Part shown: one piece after another, positions 11,434 to 23,537 of the stretch
How positions within the stretch are numbered: position 1 is the first letter of the stretch
Layout: every line of letters starts with the position of its first letter
NCBI GenBank assembly: GCA_013400975.1
Contig: WBMZ01011699.1
Coordinates: forward strand, 1-64,000
Direction of reading: 5' to 3'
Length of the DNA: 64,000 nt
From: Atrichornis clamosus
Lineage: Eukaryota; Chordata; Aves; Passeriformes; Menuridae
Notes under the pieces: generated by a model
Database searches by the model: none
What the model was told of the DNA's origin: nothing
The model's input: the letters and a program-made list of their open reading frames with translations, nothing else
Translations under genes and position numbers: made by a program

Positions 11434-14400
11434 CTGGAAAAAGGCAGAAAGCGTTATTGTACTTTCTGAACAAACATGCTTATCCCAGAAAAGACAAGAA
11501 AGCAAAAAGGCAAAGAACAGGGGGGAAAGCAACATGGAATGCATCTGCTGCAACTGTTCTTCTGTTACATGAATGAGTGATACCTCTTATGGAGCACAAA
11601 ACAACAAGTGTACACAAAATTGTTGGACTGCCTCAAGTTCAGAGATTTTCAAAAGCCTTGACCCCCTTTCTAGCCTACGGTATTTTTAGGAACTGAAATG
11701 GAAGGTGGTGGGGAGAAACCCCACAGAATTGGATATCAACAGAATTGGCTTCTCTTTCCTTCCATCAATTTCCTAAATGACAACAGGCAAATCCCCTTCT
11801 TCCTGGCTGTCATTTCTCCATACTATTTAGAAGCAGAGATACTACTACACTCACCTTCCCTTTTTCTGCCTGGCTTGCCTGTTCAGACTGTACACTTGTG
11901 AGGAGCCTGTGGCTGACCAGTGCCCAGGAAAACACGGTCAACAGAAAAGGCAACAGAAGAAAACTACACAAATTTGAAGGATTAGGTTTTTCCATACTCA
12001 GCATCTATTTTACATATCTGAGAAACACTATCCCAGTTTAGGAACAATCACTGTTTCAGGGTAGAAAAGGGTTAATTCTGCATTTGCTCAATAACATACA
12101 TTTTCTAACAAAACAAGAGACAAACAAACCAGAAGCCTGAGTTTATGGCTTGTCTTTCTGCAAGAAAATCTGCTTACACTAAAACAAAGGATGAATTTAC
12201 AGTACACTGGGTGACTGTACCAACTCCCAGTATGGACACAAACAAAATACATTTTGAAAATCTAGATTCCAGCTGACAACGCTGAAGCAAGTGTTTCCTC
12301 TTGCCTTGTGTTGCTGAAGGCTGAGAGAGAGCCAGAAGGAAACACTGGACACAAAGGACTCGCACACACAACTGGGAGCAAAGCAACGCGATCCCCTTTC
12401 AGGGGGCCTGTGCTGGGCAGGGGGAGCAGCAAATTCAGACTACAGTCACCACAATTCTGTGAGCACTACCTTTCTCTGGGAATAAGCCTTAAGGAGTAGC
12501 AGAGAGATCAGCCTGATGGGGGAAGAAAGGACAGCAAGGTCAGCTAGAAGAGGATTGGGGAGTGAGGGGGAGGGGAATGAAGCGATTACAAAGCAGAGCC
12601 TGGGAAGGATATGGGGGACCTAGAGCGACTGGCAGCAGTGTGCAGGGAACACAAAAATGCACAGGAGTAAGTTCCTTAACATCTCTCATATTATAAATGA
12701 ATAAAATTTAAACCATTTTGCATGAAGTAGAACTAATAATAGATTCTGAGTCTCTTGCGCAGCTCCTGTACAGCACTCCTCATTTACACAGTTAATTTTG
12801 GGAGAGAGATTAAAAAGAAGCTTTAATAGAAGAATGATAGGTAAAGGTTTTCCAAGTAACATCCTGTCTTATTTCTTATAAAAGAGATGTGATTTCAGTA
12901 TCAGAAAGGAATGAATAGGTCTCTTGATTGTTCAGAATTATTCATTTAGCAGTGAAACCTGAAACTAATTCATATGTGCAGTCTAGAGTTGGCAAACCTG
13001 ACAAGTACTCTGTGGGTTTATAAAGAAGAGATGACACAAAAAAATATTAAAAGCAAACATTCTGTGATACATGAGTCTTAACAGCAACCTAAGTTATGTT
13101 CAGGTTACTTTGACATTAAAATGCATTTTATGATTCAGCTGCTATCTCACATTGCACTGAATTACCACCATAAGAATGGTTTCTTAAGGGGAATTAGGAA
13201 GAACATCTGATGGCTGCAGTGGCTGTTTTTTACACTAAGTTTATCAAGGTTTTCTTGAATATCTCAGAAAAAGACAAGGACGTGTTTCTGTGATTTCACA
13301 TACATCAGAATTAAACAGGCCTCTGAACTTTCAGTACTACATTGGTTGAGAAACCTGGCTTCTACTGAACTACAACAGCAAAATAAAGAGGGCAAAAAGG
13401 CTGAAATAAATTTTTCTGTGTTTTTTTCTACTTTTAAACTTCTTTACTAACAGACACACACAGAGATACATTATATAACATCATATATGTAAAAACATAT
13501 AGTTTTATATAATATCTATAAATTTTATATTTTTATTTCGAAACTTCTGTATAATTAACAGCAGTACAAAACAACTGACAAAAATATCTTTATTAAATCT
13601 TCCTCCTTAAGGAATGAAGATTTATGAGATCACATTGCAAATTTGTTAGTCCACTTTTAATAACTGTTGAACTCTGACCAATTCCAACTGAATTAGATGT
13701 ATAAATATATACACAGACATACATGTATGTATGTGTATGTATGAACACACATATAAAATCCACAAAACCAGGTAGCTAATTAGACATAACCTGATTTGTT
13801 ATAATCTTATTTGCTATCATTGGATCTGCTTTTGAGTGGCTGAGAGGTCAAGTTAGGCTGTGCTCAGCTGGACCTGTCAGCCAGCAAGAATCTCACAGAG
13901 GCTGTCTCGAGGACGAGAGCCAAGTAAGTTTGGTGAGATTGTTTAGACACTAAAGTGGGCAGCCAGAATAGAAAAACCGAGTGAAAGGCTAGGAGTATCT
14001 TTGGGGAAACACTGGAAACCTGGAGAAGTCTTGGGGGAAGAGTGGAGAGGTACAGGGGACTCTAGATGGGTAGGAGGAGATGCCAGGTGGTGGCAGGGAG
14101 GTAGAGATATGCAAGACACTGCACCCATGTGTAAGAAACCAGGCCTTGGCTGTTCTGCTGCTCAAATGAGCTCAGGATTCTATTTTGTGTTAGCTAAGGA
14201 AATATTGTCATTCTCCTGGTTGCCTGGGCCCTCTAGATGAAGAATTAAGGTGAACTGATGGTACCCTGCATGCTGGCTTTGGGTCGGAAGGTACAAGTGA
14301 GAGGTCATATTCCAGCAGAACCTCAGGTATTGACTTCAGCAATAATAGGTGAGGATACCGTAAGGAAAAGGGTACTGTAGGAAGACAAATGCACATCCCT

Positions 14401-16291
14401 CTCCAACTTGTGTGTGAGAAGAATGCTCTAGATTCCAATCCTCCTAAATGCAGAGTTTAATTTTAGAAACTTGCTCAGAATGAGGGAACAGTAAGAGTGT
14501 TTGCAAAGCATCAGTTGAATTGTGCGCCATAAGGAACATGACTATCATTAAGTAAAGCCTCATTTCCAAAAGGAGGAAAGACAAATTTAGAGCTCTGTCC
14601 TAGTGAAAAAATCCAAATTGTGAAGGTAATTATTTAACTACAGAAAGCTACAAGACTAAGGCGCTTTTTTTCTTTTTTTTTTTTATGGGAAGAATTCCTT
14701 GCAAAAAAAGAAAAAAATTGCTCAGAGGAAAAGGAAAGTTCAGGGAGTAGGTGAGCTCTCCTACAACTGAATAACACCACATTAACATAAGTTTTAGTTC
14801 ATGATCTCCTCCTTTCGCTTTCTTTTTAATAACAAACTGTAAAAAAATCACTTTGCAGTAACATATGGACTTCAGCAAACAGTGAGTAAAAGTTCTGTCA
14901 AAGCCGAGGAAATCTTTAAACTGAGATGAATTAAAAGAAAGACAGCCTAGATTTCAATGACCTGAACAGGAACAGGCCCACAGATCTAGAAAGATCATTT
15001 TCAGAAAAGAGATGCAAATGTTAAGAAGGGTAAATGACTGGTAACACAGATGTCTCTGAAAACGAAACAGGAGACACTCGTCTCTTACACAAGTGCTCTT
15101 TTCGATGTAAACTGAAATTCTGGTGGTCTTGCATTCAAATACCAAGCTTTAAGCACAGAGAGTACATTACATTAGGGGAACAGATCTTTCAGCTTGGACA
15201 GTTAAAGTTTTTGAATAGTATCAAGGTGCACCCAGTGCACTCAGTTCTCAAAAACTTTACGCTGCTCCTCTCAAGTTCATTTGGAGTGGAGGCAGCTCAA
15301 TTTCACCAAAAGCTAAAGATAAGCCCATCCTGTTGCATTTCCTTTCTGCAAAGCTATTTCAAGGTCATGCAATACTGCAAAGCAACTTCAAGCAGTGTGA
15401 ACACACACTGTAGTAAGTATGCAAAAGGAGGAGATCCTGCCTCCCTCCCTCAAGGAAGAAACCAGAAAAAGATAGTTTAAGCAAAGAAGCAAAAGAAGCA
15501 GCATGAAGTTATTGCTCTCCAGAGTACTGCAATAAAGCTGTCACAGGTCAGTCTGCTTCAGGATGCAACACATCAAAGAGGGACTGATAGCAGGCAAGTG
15601 CCTCTCTCCTGGGAAGGCCATATACTATCTTCAACGTCACACAGCTGGTTGAATCAGAAATGTCAACCTCTGGAAGCACCACTGCCAAGAACATGACATC
15701 ACCATGGCTGCCCAGGCAACACTGGTAAGCGAATACGTATTCCTTTACCACATCCTGCTGATTTAGGCCAGGAAAGTAACTTGTTTATAAACATCTCTGA
15801 TATTATGTGCAAGTATGTCCCTTATTCTGCTGCCCTGACTCCTGCTGTTTGCACTGATACCGAAGACAAAAGAACTATACGCATACAAAGTAGGACGGTA
15901 GCCATTTTTTAATTCAGTGTTTTCTAATTACAACGATCTCAAAATACAGAGGCATATTTTAAAGAAGAAATGAAAAGCAGTATCCACCTCTGCTGGAGCT
16001 CAGAAGCAGAACTGGATGAACTGCTCGTAATGGGTGAAAGCCTCAAGTGAGGAAAAAAAAAAAAAAGGTTAGGGTAAAATGAGAGAAAGCAGCTGGAGAG
16101 AAGCAAAGGTGAAAGAACAGCAAGCAGAAGTCAGAAGAGCTAACAAGGGTTCGAAGAGCAAAGCAAAGAATGTCAGAGAAGCAACTGAAAGTATTCCAGG
16201 GGAAAAAAAGTTCCAAACAGTAATGTAGGAAAAAAATACCCAAACATATCACTACTTTGGAAACTATGCAAATGTGTAACACAGTACTCAC
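11434..16291 (-). other. KIAA1549: KIAA1549 last intron
   Basis: 4.9-kb intron between the last two coding exons. It holds a T-rich run near 14664-14686, an AT-rich stretch at 13450-13560 and a TATG/ACAC microsatellite at about 13700-13760. No exon was found. Confidence 0.85.
13700..13760. repeat. TATG/TACA simple repeat
   Basis: Alternating ATATATACACAGACATACAT followed by GTATGTATGTGTATGTATG and an ACACACATATA run; a degenerate tetranucleotide microsatellite. Confidence 0.8.
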
Positions 16292-16446
16292 TGCATCTCG
16301 CCTAGCACATTCATCCTCTCCACGGTACTGGGGCCACCCTGGCCCCCCCGGCTGGCCATGCCCTGCTCTGCCTGAGGGGATCTCCACTGGTTGACCTCCG
16401 ATCCTGCTAGCAATTCCCACCTGAGTGAGGTGCTGTATCTGAGAAC
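16292..16446 (-). CDS. KIAA1549: KIAA1549 penultimate exon
   Basis: 155-bp exon. The acceptor TTTTAAG precedes 16446 and a consensus donor GTGAGT follows 16292. It encodes [20 protein letters not shown], then [19 protein letters not shown], then a charged end ([10 protein letters not shown]), closing at a codon boundary. The first 24 residues are highly conserved. The Gly/Pro middle contains a run of seven Gs in coding sequence, which could slip during replication. It joins the last exon as RRDA-THMHGHQ, equivalent to human REATHMLGHQ. Confidence 0.93.
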
Positions 16447-18310
16447 CTTAAAAGCAAATATTGTTTTTTTCATCTTTATACACAGTCAAGTTTGCAGGGC
16501 AGACACATGATAACATAAAACTTTGTTGGAAGCAGGACACAAGAAGATAACGGAGCTCTGTTTCTGTGCAATTAATAAAAACCAGCAGAAAGAAGGCTGT
16601 CAGTGTGGAATAAAGACAGAAAAGTTATGTGCATTTTGTGCAGTTCATGTGAGTGTGATGCATTTCATTGCACTGCACTGAAAGAAGAGGTTGAGACACA
16701 TGCATCTCAGACATGGACTACTCTTCATTCCAAAAACATGCCAGCCCTTTCCAAGCAGCGCTTACTGAAAGCTCTGGCAGTGCTTTCATGTCCATTACTC
16801 AGCAGCAAAGAGAAGACATTTGCTCCTGTGGCACACCTTATTTGCATCACACTGGCAAGACCCTAACTCTCCACTCTGCCTTCTGTTCCATGGCTCTGAA
16901 GAATAAAATACATGACTATGTAAGAGTGTGGTTCTTTCAGCTTTGCTTTGTGGTTAAATATTAAACGATGCTGTCCTTAACTAACGAGAAGGTCAGAACA
17001 CACTGTATCTCCTCTCACCCTGAAAGCCAACCTCCTCCTGTCTCCTTTCCTTCCCATCCCTCCCCTCCCGCTGCTTTCAAACATATGCAAGGATAGCTGC
17101 CACCATTAATTACAAGAGACATATAACAACATGCCAGCTTTCCTTCTTCATGAATTTCCCCCCACAGGAAACGTAATTTATTTTTTTATTCTTATAATTA
17201 ATAAAATAATATTTTATTATTCACTAGAACTGAAACACATTTAACCCAGAGATACATAAAACTGTGTGTACGTACAAAAAGGGAGGAAAAGACAAAAACA
17301 ACAGCGTGATTTACATGATGGACAGTTAGATCACTTTCATATTTTCCTCTCAAAAAATCCCAATATTTGAGAAGTTTGATATTTACATGTAATTACGCTG
17401 AGGAACAGAAACTAAATATATGAATTATCTCCAAACTTTAAAGCAGAATACATATGAACATTTAGACAATAGTGTGAATCAGAGAGTAAAATAACTATCA
17501 TTAAACTGTAATAGTTACTACATTCCTACCATCTTCATCTGTTAACATTTACAGGGAGATGATAGCAACTATCAAAACTAGGCTTCTGACATGACTAGAT
17601 GATCGTATTTCCAGTCTTTTTCAACTCCCCAGGAAGAAAACACTTATCTGTGAGAAAATTAACTGTGACAATTGCATAACAATACAATCTTTTATTCTTA
17701 AAACATGTTTGCTGTTTAACTGCCATGTGATGTTAGTACCTTATTCATGATAGCATTGGTGAACGCTGTGGAAATTATCTCAACCAAATCAGGGAAGGTG
17801 ATTTCATATGGGACAGCAGCAATAGATATTGTAGTATAAAACTAAGAGATACTGCTTTGATGCTCACAATTCTACAGAGAGAAATGAGTAACATAGATGT
17901 AGAAAAGTATTACAAAATTTCGCTATTTAGCATGCTGATTTGGGATGCATCAATTAGCTCATTTAGCACAAAAGAAGGAGTTGAAAATGGAAAGTTAGAG
18001 TACATTGTACTCTCTAAAACAAGTAATTTTCCTTTCTTAGAGAATGGGGTTTTGTGAAAATATGCTTTGTGATAACCAATGCTTGTAAGACACTAAAAAA
18101 AGTGACAAAGCACTGCCTTTTTCTACAAGGTCTCTGGATGTAAAGTTAACCTCACTTTGTGATGAGGTTTTTTTTGGGCAATGAGGACAAGGACCACATA
18201 TCACATGTAGCAGCTGAAGGAGAAAGACATCATAATGGTGACCTTGGCCTGAGAGTAGATACAGAAAGGATCAGTTATTTTAGTGCATATTCAATTAAAG
18301 TGAAGTGTAC
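16447..18310 (-). other. KIAA1549: KIAA1549 intron
   Basis: 1.9-kb AT-rich intron. No extra exon, repeat family or RNA was recognised. Confidence 0.85.
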
Positions 18311-18456
18311 CTGCGGTGCTTCCAACCGGTCGTGGCCGTGCCACTGACGGCATTTCCTCTGAGTACATCCCTCTGGAGGAATACTGGAGCTCAGGGGGTG
18401 GCTGCTCTGGGTGCATTAGCTCTGAAGGTTGAAGGAAACCTGGCCCAAAGTTCTGC
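18311..18456 (-). CDS. KIAA1549: KIAA1549 exon: Pro-rich segment with YSEEMPSVARP
   Basis: 146-bp exon. The acceptor TTCCACAG precedes 18456 and the donor GTACAC follows 18311. One base completes an Arg codon. The peptide runs QNFGPGFLQPSELMHP, a Pro/Gln stretch, then SRGMYSEEMPSVARPRPVGS, and it ends one base into a Gly codon. The MYSEEMPSVARPRPVG block is nearly the same as human. A second AG three bases into the exon could be used as an alternative acceptor, removing one Gln (a NAGNAG-like arrangement). Confidence 0.92.
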
Positions 18457-21400
18457 CTGTGGAAAAGGACTCAAGATTAAAATAAGTGAAATCCCTAATT
18501 AGAAACGATAATGTAGGTGTACCTCATACAACACTTATTTATGATGGCTTTTAATGTAACTGTAACTTTCAGTGTTGAAGATAATATATTTACACCTGAA
18601 GAATATATTCCTCCTTCATGATCTGCATTGCACAGGAATAGTATACCAAAATTTTACGCAAGTGTTTTTCTCATGTTGCAGTCTCCTCAATGCAGAGAAA
18701 AAAGTCCATGGATCTTGAGATCTTGCTCTCCCCTTGGGGGAAAAAGGTATCTTCAATGAAAAAAAAAAAAAAGAAAAAAAAGACTGCAGCAGTGATGTAG
18801 GTGCCTGTGTCAGCAACAAAGCTACTGCTTAAGAGTTTCTGGCACACAATTTTGGTCTAAATCAAAACATACAAACTGCATTACGTGTGTATTTCATGAA
18901 CAATTATTGCTTCACCAAGCATTCTGGTAGTTTTTCAGGAAATTTTCAAAACTTTGCTCTTTAAGAGTCACAAAACGACTCAAAGCTGTCATTGGCACAT
19001 ATGAAGAAATGCAATGTATACTAAAATTAGTTCCTATAAAGTTCCTCAATTAATTTCCTATAAATCAGGCTGGTGCTGGTAGTCACTGTTATATATTCAC
19101 TAAAAAGAGTTAACAACAGAAACTGTAATCAATCTACTTCACTAATTGTGCCAAGATAATTGGACTTGCAAAAGAAACCCTGTAATTTATTCACTGAACA
19201 GGAGTAGAGAGGGAGACAGAAATGCTGCTTTTCCTAGGCTTCCTATTAACATACCTTAACCCTGCCATGGTGAGATTGTATTTTAGAAGAGGGATGGTAG
19301 CTGACCTCCAGGGTTATGGGTTCCCATCGCTCTGGCGGCAGTGTGGGCGCCACCCTCCAGGGGCTGGGGTTCGGGGGCTCACCCCGGCACCCTGCGCCGT
19401 GATCAGACACACACACTCCCCAGGAGCCACTCCGGCCACACCATCAGGTTCCCTCCCCTGCTGCCTGCAGCAGCCTCGCCCTGGTGAGCGCACGTGAAGC
19501 AAAGGGAGACAACCCTCCAGACTCAGGCACTGCATGAAACTACACAAAGTGAGGACCAGGGATGAGTTTTATGTGCCTTTTACCACAACAGCATCTGAGC
19601 CCTCCTTGGCTATGGACTGCAATGTATCCTATTCCTCAAGACCTCAAGTTTACACCCCTCTGTTTTACAGCAAAATCTTGTGACCATCTAATTGAAACTA
19701 TTCTTGATTTGTGCTCTATTTGGAAACTACCCACCTTAGTATGACAGCCAGATAAGCAAAGAAAGTCGACATAATAAATTGGCTAATAAAGCACAAACAA
19801 GGGATTGTAAATAAAAGTACCAGCTATTTGGCATACAGTATTGCTAAATGGAGGAGGAGTAAGGGCTCCCAGCTGTAACAATCCCTTTGTGGAAATGCTA
19901 GAATTTCCCCAGTTCCCTCACATACAATCCCCACCTGTCCACTCAGCAGATCCACAGGAAACCATTTCCAACCACACAAACTAGTTAAAATAAATGCTTC
20001 AATGGGTAGGTAATGTTTAACAATATCACTTCTGTTATGTTAATCACTGTAATCAGTAAAGGATGTGATCATCTGGCCCTTTATGCCTGCAGTGTTGAGC
20101 TGGAATTTTGAAGCTGATGAGTTACTGCCATTTTTTGATGTGGTCTAAAGAAAATATTTTTTCAACATTACTGCAAATGTGTTCTATTTGTGCCAATTTT
20201 TCAAAGGATAAGAAGTATATCCTTTATTGCTGATGTGTTTGTACTTGCAAGGTACACATTTTTAATAACCTTTCACTTTCTCAACCTTCTTTATAATAGA
20301 TAGATATAGCTTCTCTTTAAAGTTGGAGATCAACAGAAGAGTTTAAAACCAGGATACTGCTCTGCATCTGTATCATACAGGCTTTCTAGTGCTCCTTTCT
20401 ATTTCCAGACAAACTCAGCTTTCAATTTTTCCACATTCAAAAAAAAAAATTAATCTCCAGTCATTTAAGTCAAGAGATACTGCTCCAAAAATCAATTTTA
20501 CACCACTAATCCACTGTGGCTAAGTACCTCTATCTCTGTTGCATGATGCAATATCCATTTTCTGGCAAAAGCTGTTCATTGTGCCTTCATGTTTGCCTAG
20601 CTGTTATGTGACCTAGGTCTTTTACACTGAATTTTTTTTTTCCCCAGGTTGGTTCCACCCCATTAAAGATGCTGATTGCATTATTACAGAGAAGAGAACA
20701 GTATGCTCACCCAACTATTATTCCATGCATTGGATATTTAAGCCAATGGACTATGACATTGATACATGCCACCTAATCACACTGACCTCAGGTTATTATT
20801 CCTTCCTCTAATTGGTGCACTGCTTCTATCAATTTGTTTATAATTATCTTCAGAATTTGAGAATAACTCCCACTGCACAGCCATGACAACTCTTTCCTTG
20901 TTTTCTATTCACTAATCTTTAGGAAACTGTCTATTTTAAAGAAAACTTAAAGGAATTCTTTCTGCTAAGGTAAATGACCTCGCATATTGTTAACTTAATC
21001 TGTCGACACTGGCAAAGCCAGCATCTAAACTTTCAATCATGTTGCCATTAACTTGCAATTTACCTAAATTCAGAGTGCCTATGTCAAAGGGCGATAAACT
21101 TTTGAACAAAAAATATATTTTGAACACACTGTCTTGGTCATGTGTATTAACATGGGCTACAGCACTTGCGTGATTAATTTATCACATTTTCCCTGAATGT
21201 GTAACAGGCCAACAGAGACAAAATCCTCAATAACAATCAATTTGTTGTGATTTGTATTGGCAGTCTCAAAGCTCATAACCTTCAAGGTAATCTAAATTAC
21301 AAAAAATATACTGCATGTCATGCTGTGTGCCATTTCATGTATGCTCCACTCACACTGAAACTGTCACCTCCAGCCAAGAACTAGGTAAGAAAACATGCTT

Positions 21401-22296
21401 AGAAGTCCCTCCTTTTCTACTTGGACTTTTCAAGATCAGGTTGCAGAACAATAAATAAGGGAAGTTCTTTGTAGCCATTTTACCATCCAGTTTTCAAGGC
21501 AGTGAAGGCTTCAGGTGAAATGCAATGAGAGATATGAATACCAGAGGGATTCCATCTCACATGGTGAACTCTAAGAAAGTAATGAGAGAGCAGCACAAGG
21601 CCACCATTTTACTCCCTTTGCTGCATGCAGCAGCTTGGAGAGGGTGAGACAAGTCTGAGCACAGTGAGTATCATGACTCAAGAATCCAACTTCACATGTG
21701 GTTAAAACACATGAACCAAATGTGAAATTAACAATCACCTGGACAACTGTTTTCTTTTCTTTACACTGTGCTCCCACAGCAAGGGCAGGAGAAGATGGAA
21801 AATTTGTTCTTCCCCTGATTTTATAGTAATAGGGCTGCAAGGCAGACTTCCTCTATGAGGGTCACTGTGCTCTGTCATTTGTTCTCAACTCAGTTAAAAA
21901 TAGAATGAGTCTGTTAGTCATATGAAAGCTATTGGAATGAGTGTTGCCCTGAGGATACAGAAACGAGATGAAAGCAAGAGTATTGGGAGAATTACATGCA
22001 TGTGAGTAACTGTTTCAAGCTCTCCAAAAGCTGAAACTCAGTGGTTTACTGATTATTTGGAAAGATGTCTCTATGGCTGAAGGGCTAGAAACATATTTCT
22101 TTTAAACACAGGCTTGGATTCCATACAGCGTCCATATGTCATTCATGCTACATAAATAAATTACACAGACTGGATCTGAACTCCTGTTACTTCTCATTTA
22201 TACAGTACTGTGCATAATAATATATCAGTGCCAGTGAGAAATCTGGAGTAAATGCAAGGAAAATAATAAATGATAATTCTATCAGTAGAAGGCTAC
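18457..22296 (-). other. KIAA1549: KIAA1549 intron with GC-rich island
   Basis: 3.8-kb intron. An A-run lies at about 18758-18781. A GC- and CpG-rich island occupies about 19315-19500. The stretch at about 19980-21330 is repeat-free by eye and rich in TAAT and CAAT cores, a possible conserved non-coding block. Confidence 0.8.
19315..19500. other. Intronic CpG-rich island with G-quadruplex-like runs
   Basis: About 185 bases of GC-rich sequence inside AT-rich intron. Plus-strand G runs at 345-347, 360-363, 366-369 and 373-377 (all 19xxx) form a G-quadruplex-like pattern with one long loop. Neither strand gives a recognisable protein. Confidence 0.6.
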
Positions 22297-22349
22297 CTTG
22301 GTAGGAGACCTGGTGCTGTTGGCGGAGTCATTCCAAATTCCATGTATCT
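22297..22349 (-). CDS. KIAA1549: KIAA1549 small exon (53 bp)
   Basis: Short exon. The acceptor is a long T-tract ending CTGACAG before 22349 and the donor GTAGCC follows 22297. It starts in phase 0 and ends after two bases. It encodes RYMEFGMTPPTAPGLLP plus two bases of Arg, matching human RYEDYGMTPPTGP. Its identity rests on the GMTPPT motif and on exact phase agreement with both neighbours. Confidence 0.9.
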
Positions 22350-23231
22350 CTGTCAGAAGAATGAAAAAAAAAAAAACCAAATTAAAATCGAAATGCATAC
22401 CCTGGGAAGTACATGGTCAGCCTTTTAAGTGATGAATGGCACAGATCATCACTAGGCCTGATGACTGACTTTATGGCAACCATCAGAACTTAAGTTTTAC
22501 AAACACAAAAATACAAGAAGATCTGGGAATCGCTGTTACAGCGGGCTAGAGTCTCTTCTGTGTGATGAGAGTGGTAACTCGAAAACCTTTCATAAATACT
22601 GTCTCTCAACTTGCAGAAGATCAAGAACTGCTCTAATGTCTACTTAGCTGAAAACCAAGCTTTGCGTTTGGAAATCTCTTTTGACCTCAAAGAGCAGACT
22701 GCAGCAGAGACCACAGGGCTGAGACTCAACAGAACTTGCGATGACCTAAAAGATTATCCATGTGTCTCAGTGCTCCATCAAAAGCAAATAGTCATACACA
22801 GAAATACTGCTTCGCTATCCCTCACTTCCTGAAAGCATTTGTATTTCCTGCTGAAATATAGGGCTTATGTCAAATACATTCTTTTTTCATTGTCAAAACA
22901 GGAACTACCACACATATTAACAAAAAAAATAAGGTTTTACTCTTGGACGTAGCAAGAATGACCTGTGAAAGATTCTAACTGAGAAGAAAAGAAAAGATAT
23001 CCTAAAGGAGAACCCCTCTCTTCTCTTGTGGTTGAGATGGGAAAAGGGAAAAGGAACCAAACAGCTTAGCAAGCCAGTTGACCATCTTGTGACGGTCATT
23101 TCTGAATTCTCCTACTTCCAGGAACTGTTCCACATTTGTGGTAAGTCCAGACAGCAAGGGCACGACAGCGGCTGTGGCTCAACTGGGGCTGCCAACCTGC
23201 CCAGAAGAGCCTTTTAAATCGCATCCCTCAC
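22350..23231 (-). other. KIAA1549: KIAA1549 intron
   Basis: 0.9-kb intron between the CpG-rich exon and the 53-bp exon, with a T-tract before its acceptor. It corresponds to about human intron 16. Nothing else seen. Confidence 0.85.
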
Positions 23232-23537
23232 ACTGACTGTGCTGTTCACTGGCTGAGCTGGCCCGTGAGGGGATCCCCACCGCCCAGGCGGAGCGCTGTT
23301 TACCGGCTGTCCGGCGGCGACCCCGGGCGGAGCGCCGGCCGTGGAGCTGCCTGCCTGGCTGCTGGGAGCCACCAGCGCGAAGGCGTCGTCCAGCAGCGAG
23401 TGCATGGTCTGGCGAGCCTCCTCGATGGACGGCTGCGGGGGCACGTACTGCGACACCGGGTGCGACGGCAGCCCCGGGAACTTCCCCAGGTCGGCCGAGG
23501 AGGACGTCTGAGGTTCAGCAGGCAAGTCTGGATCAGA
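23232..23537 (-). CDS. KIAA1549: KIAA1549 exon: CpG-rich, 102 codons, frame-neutral
   Basis: 306-bp exon. The acceptor CCCTCCAG precedes 23537 and the donor GTGAGG follows 23232; both ends are in phase 0. It encodes SDPDLPAEPQTSSSADL, then QYVPPQPSIEEARQTMHSLL and DDAFALVAPSSQ, then a Pro/Gly/Ala-rich stretch to PVNSTVS. The middle block is highly conserved with human. The Pro/Ala stretch diverges and is much richer in GC and CpG than the rest of the window. Because the exon is a multiple of three with both ends in phase 0, skipping it would remove 102 residues without a frameshift. It corresponds to about human exon 16, the commonest 5' junction in BRAF fusions. Confidence 0.94.
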
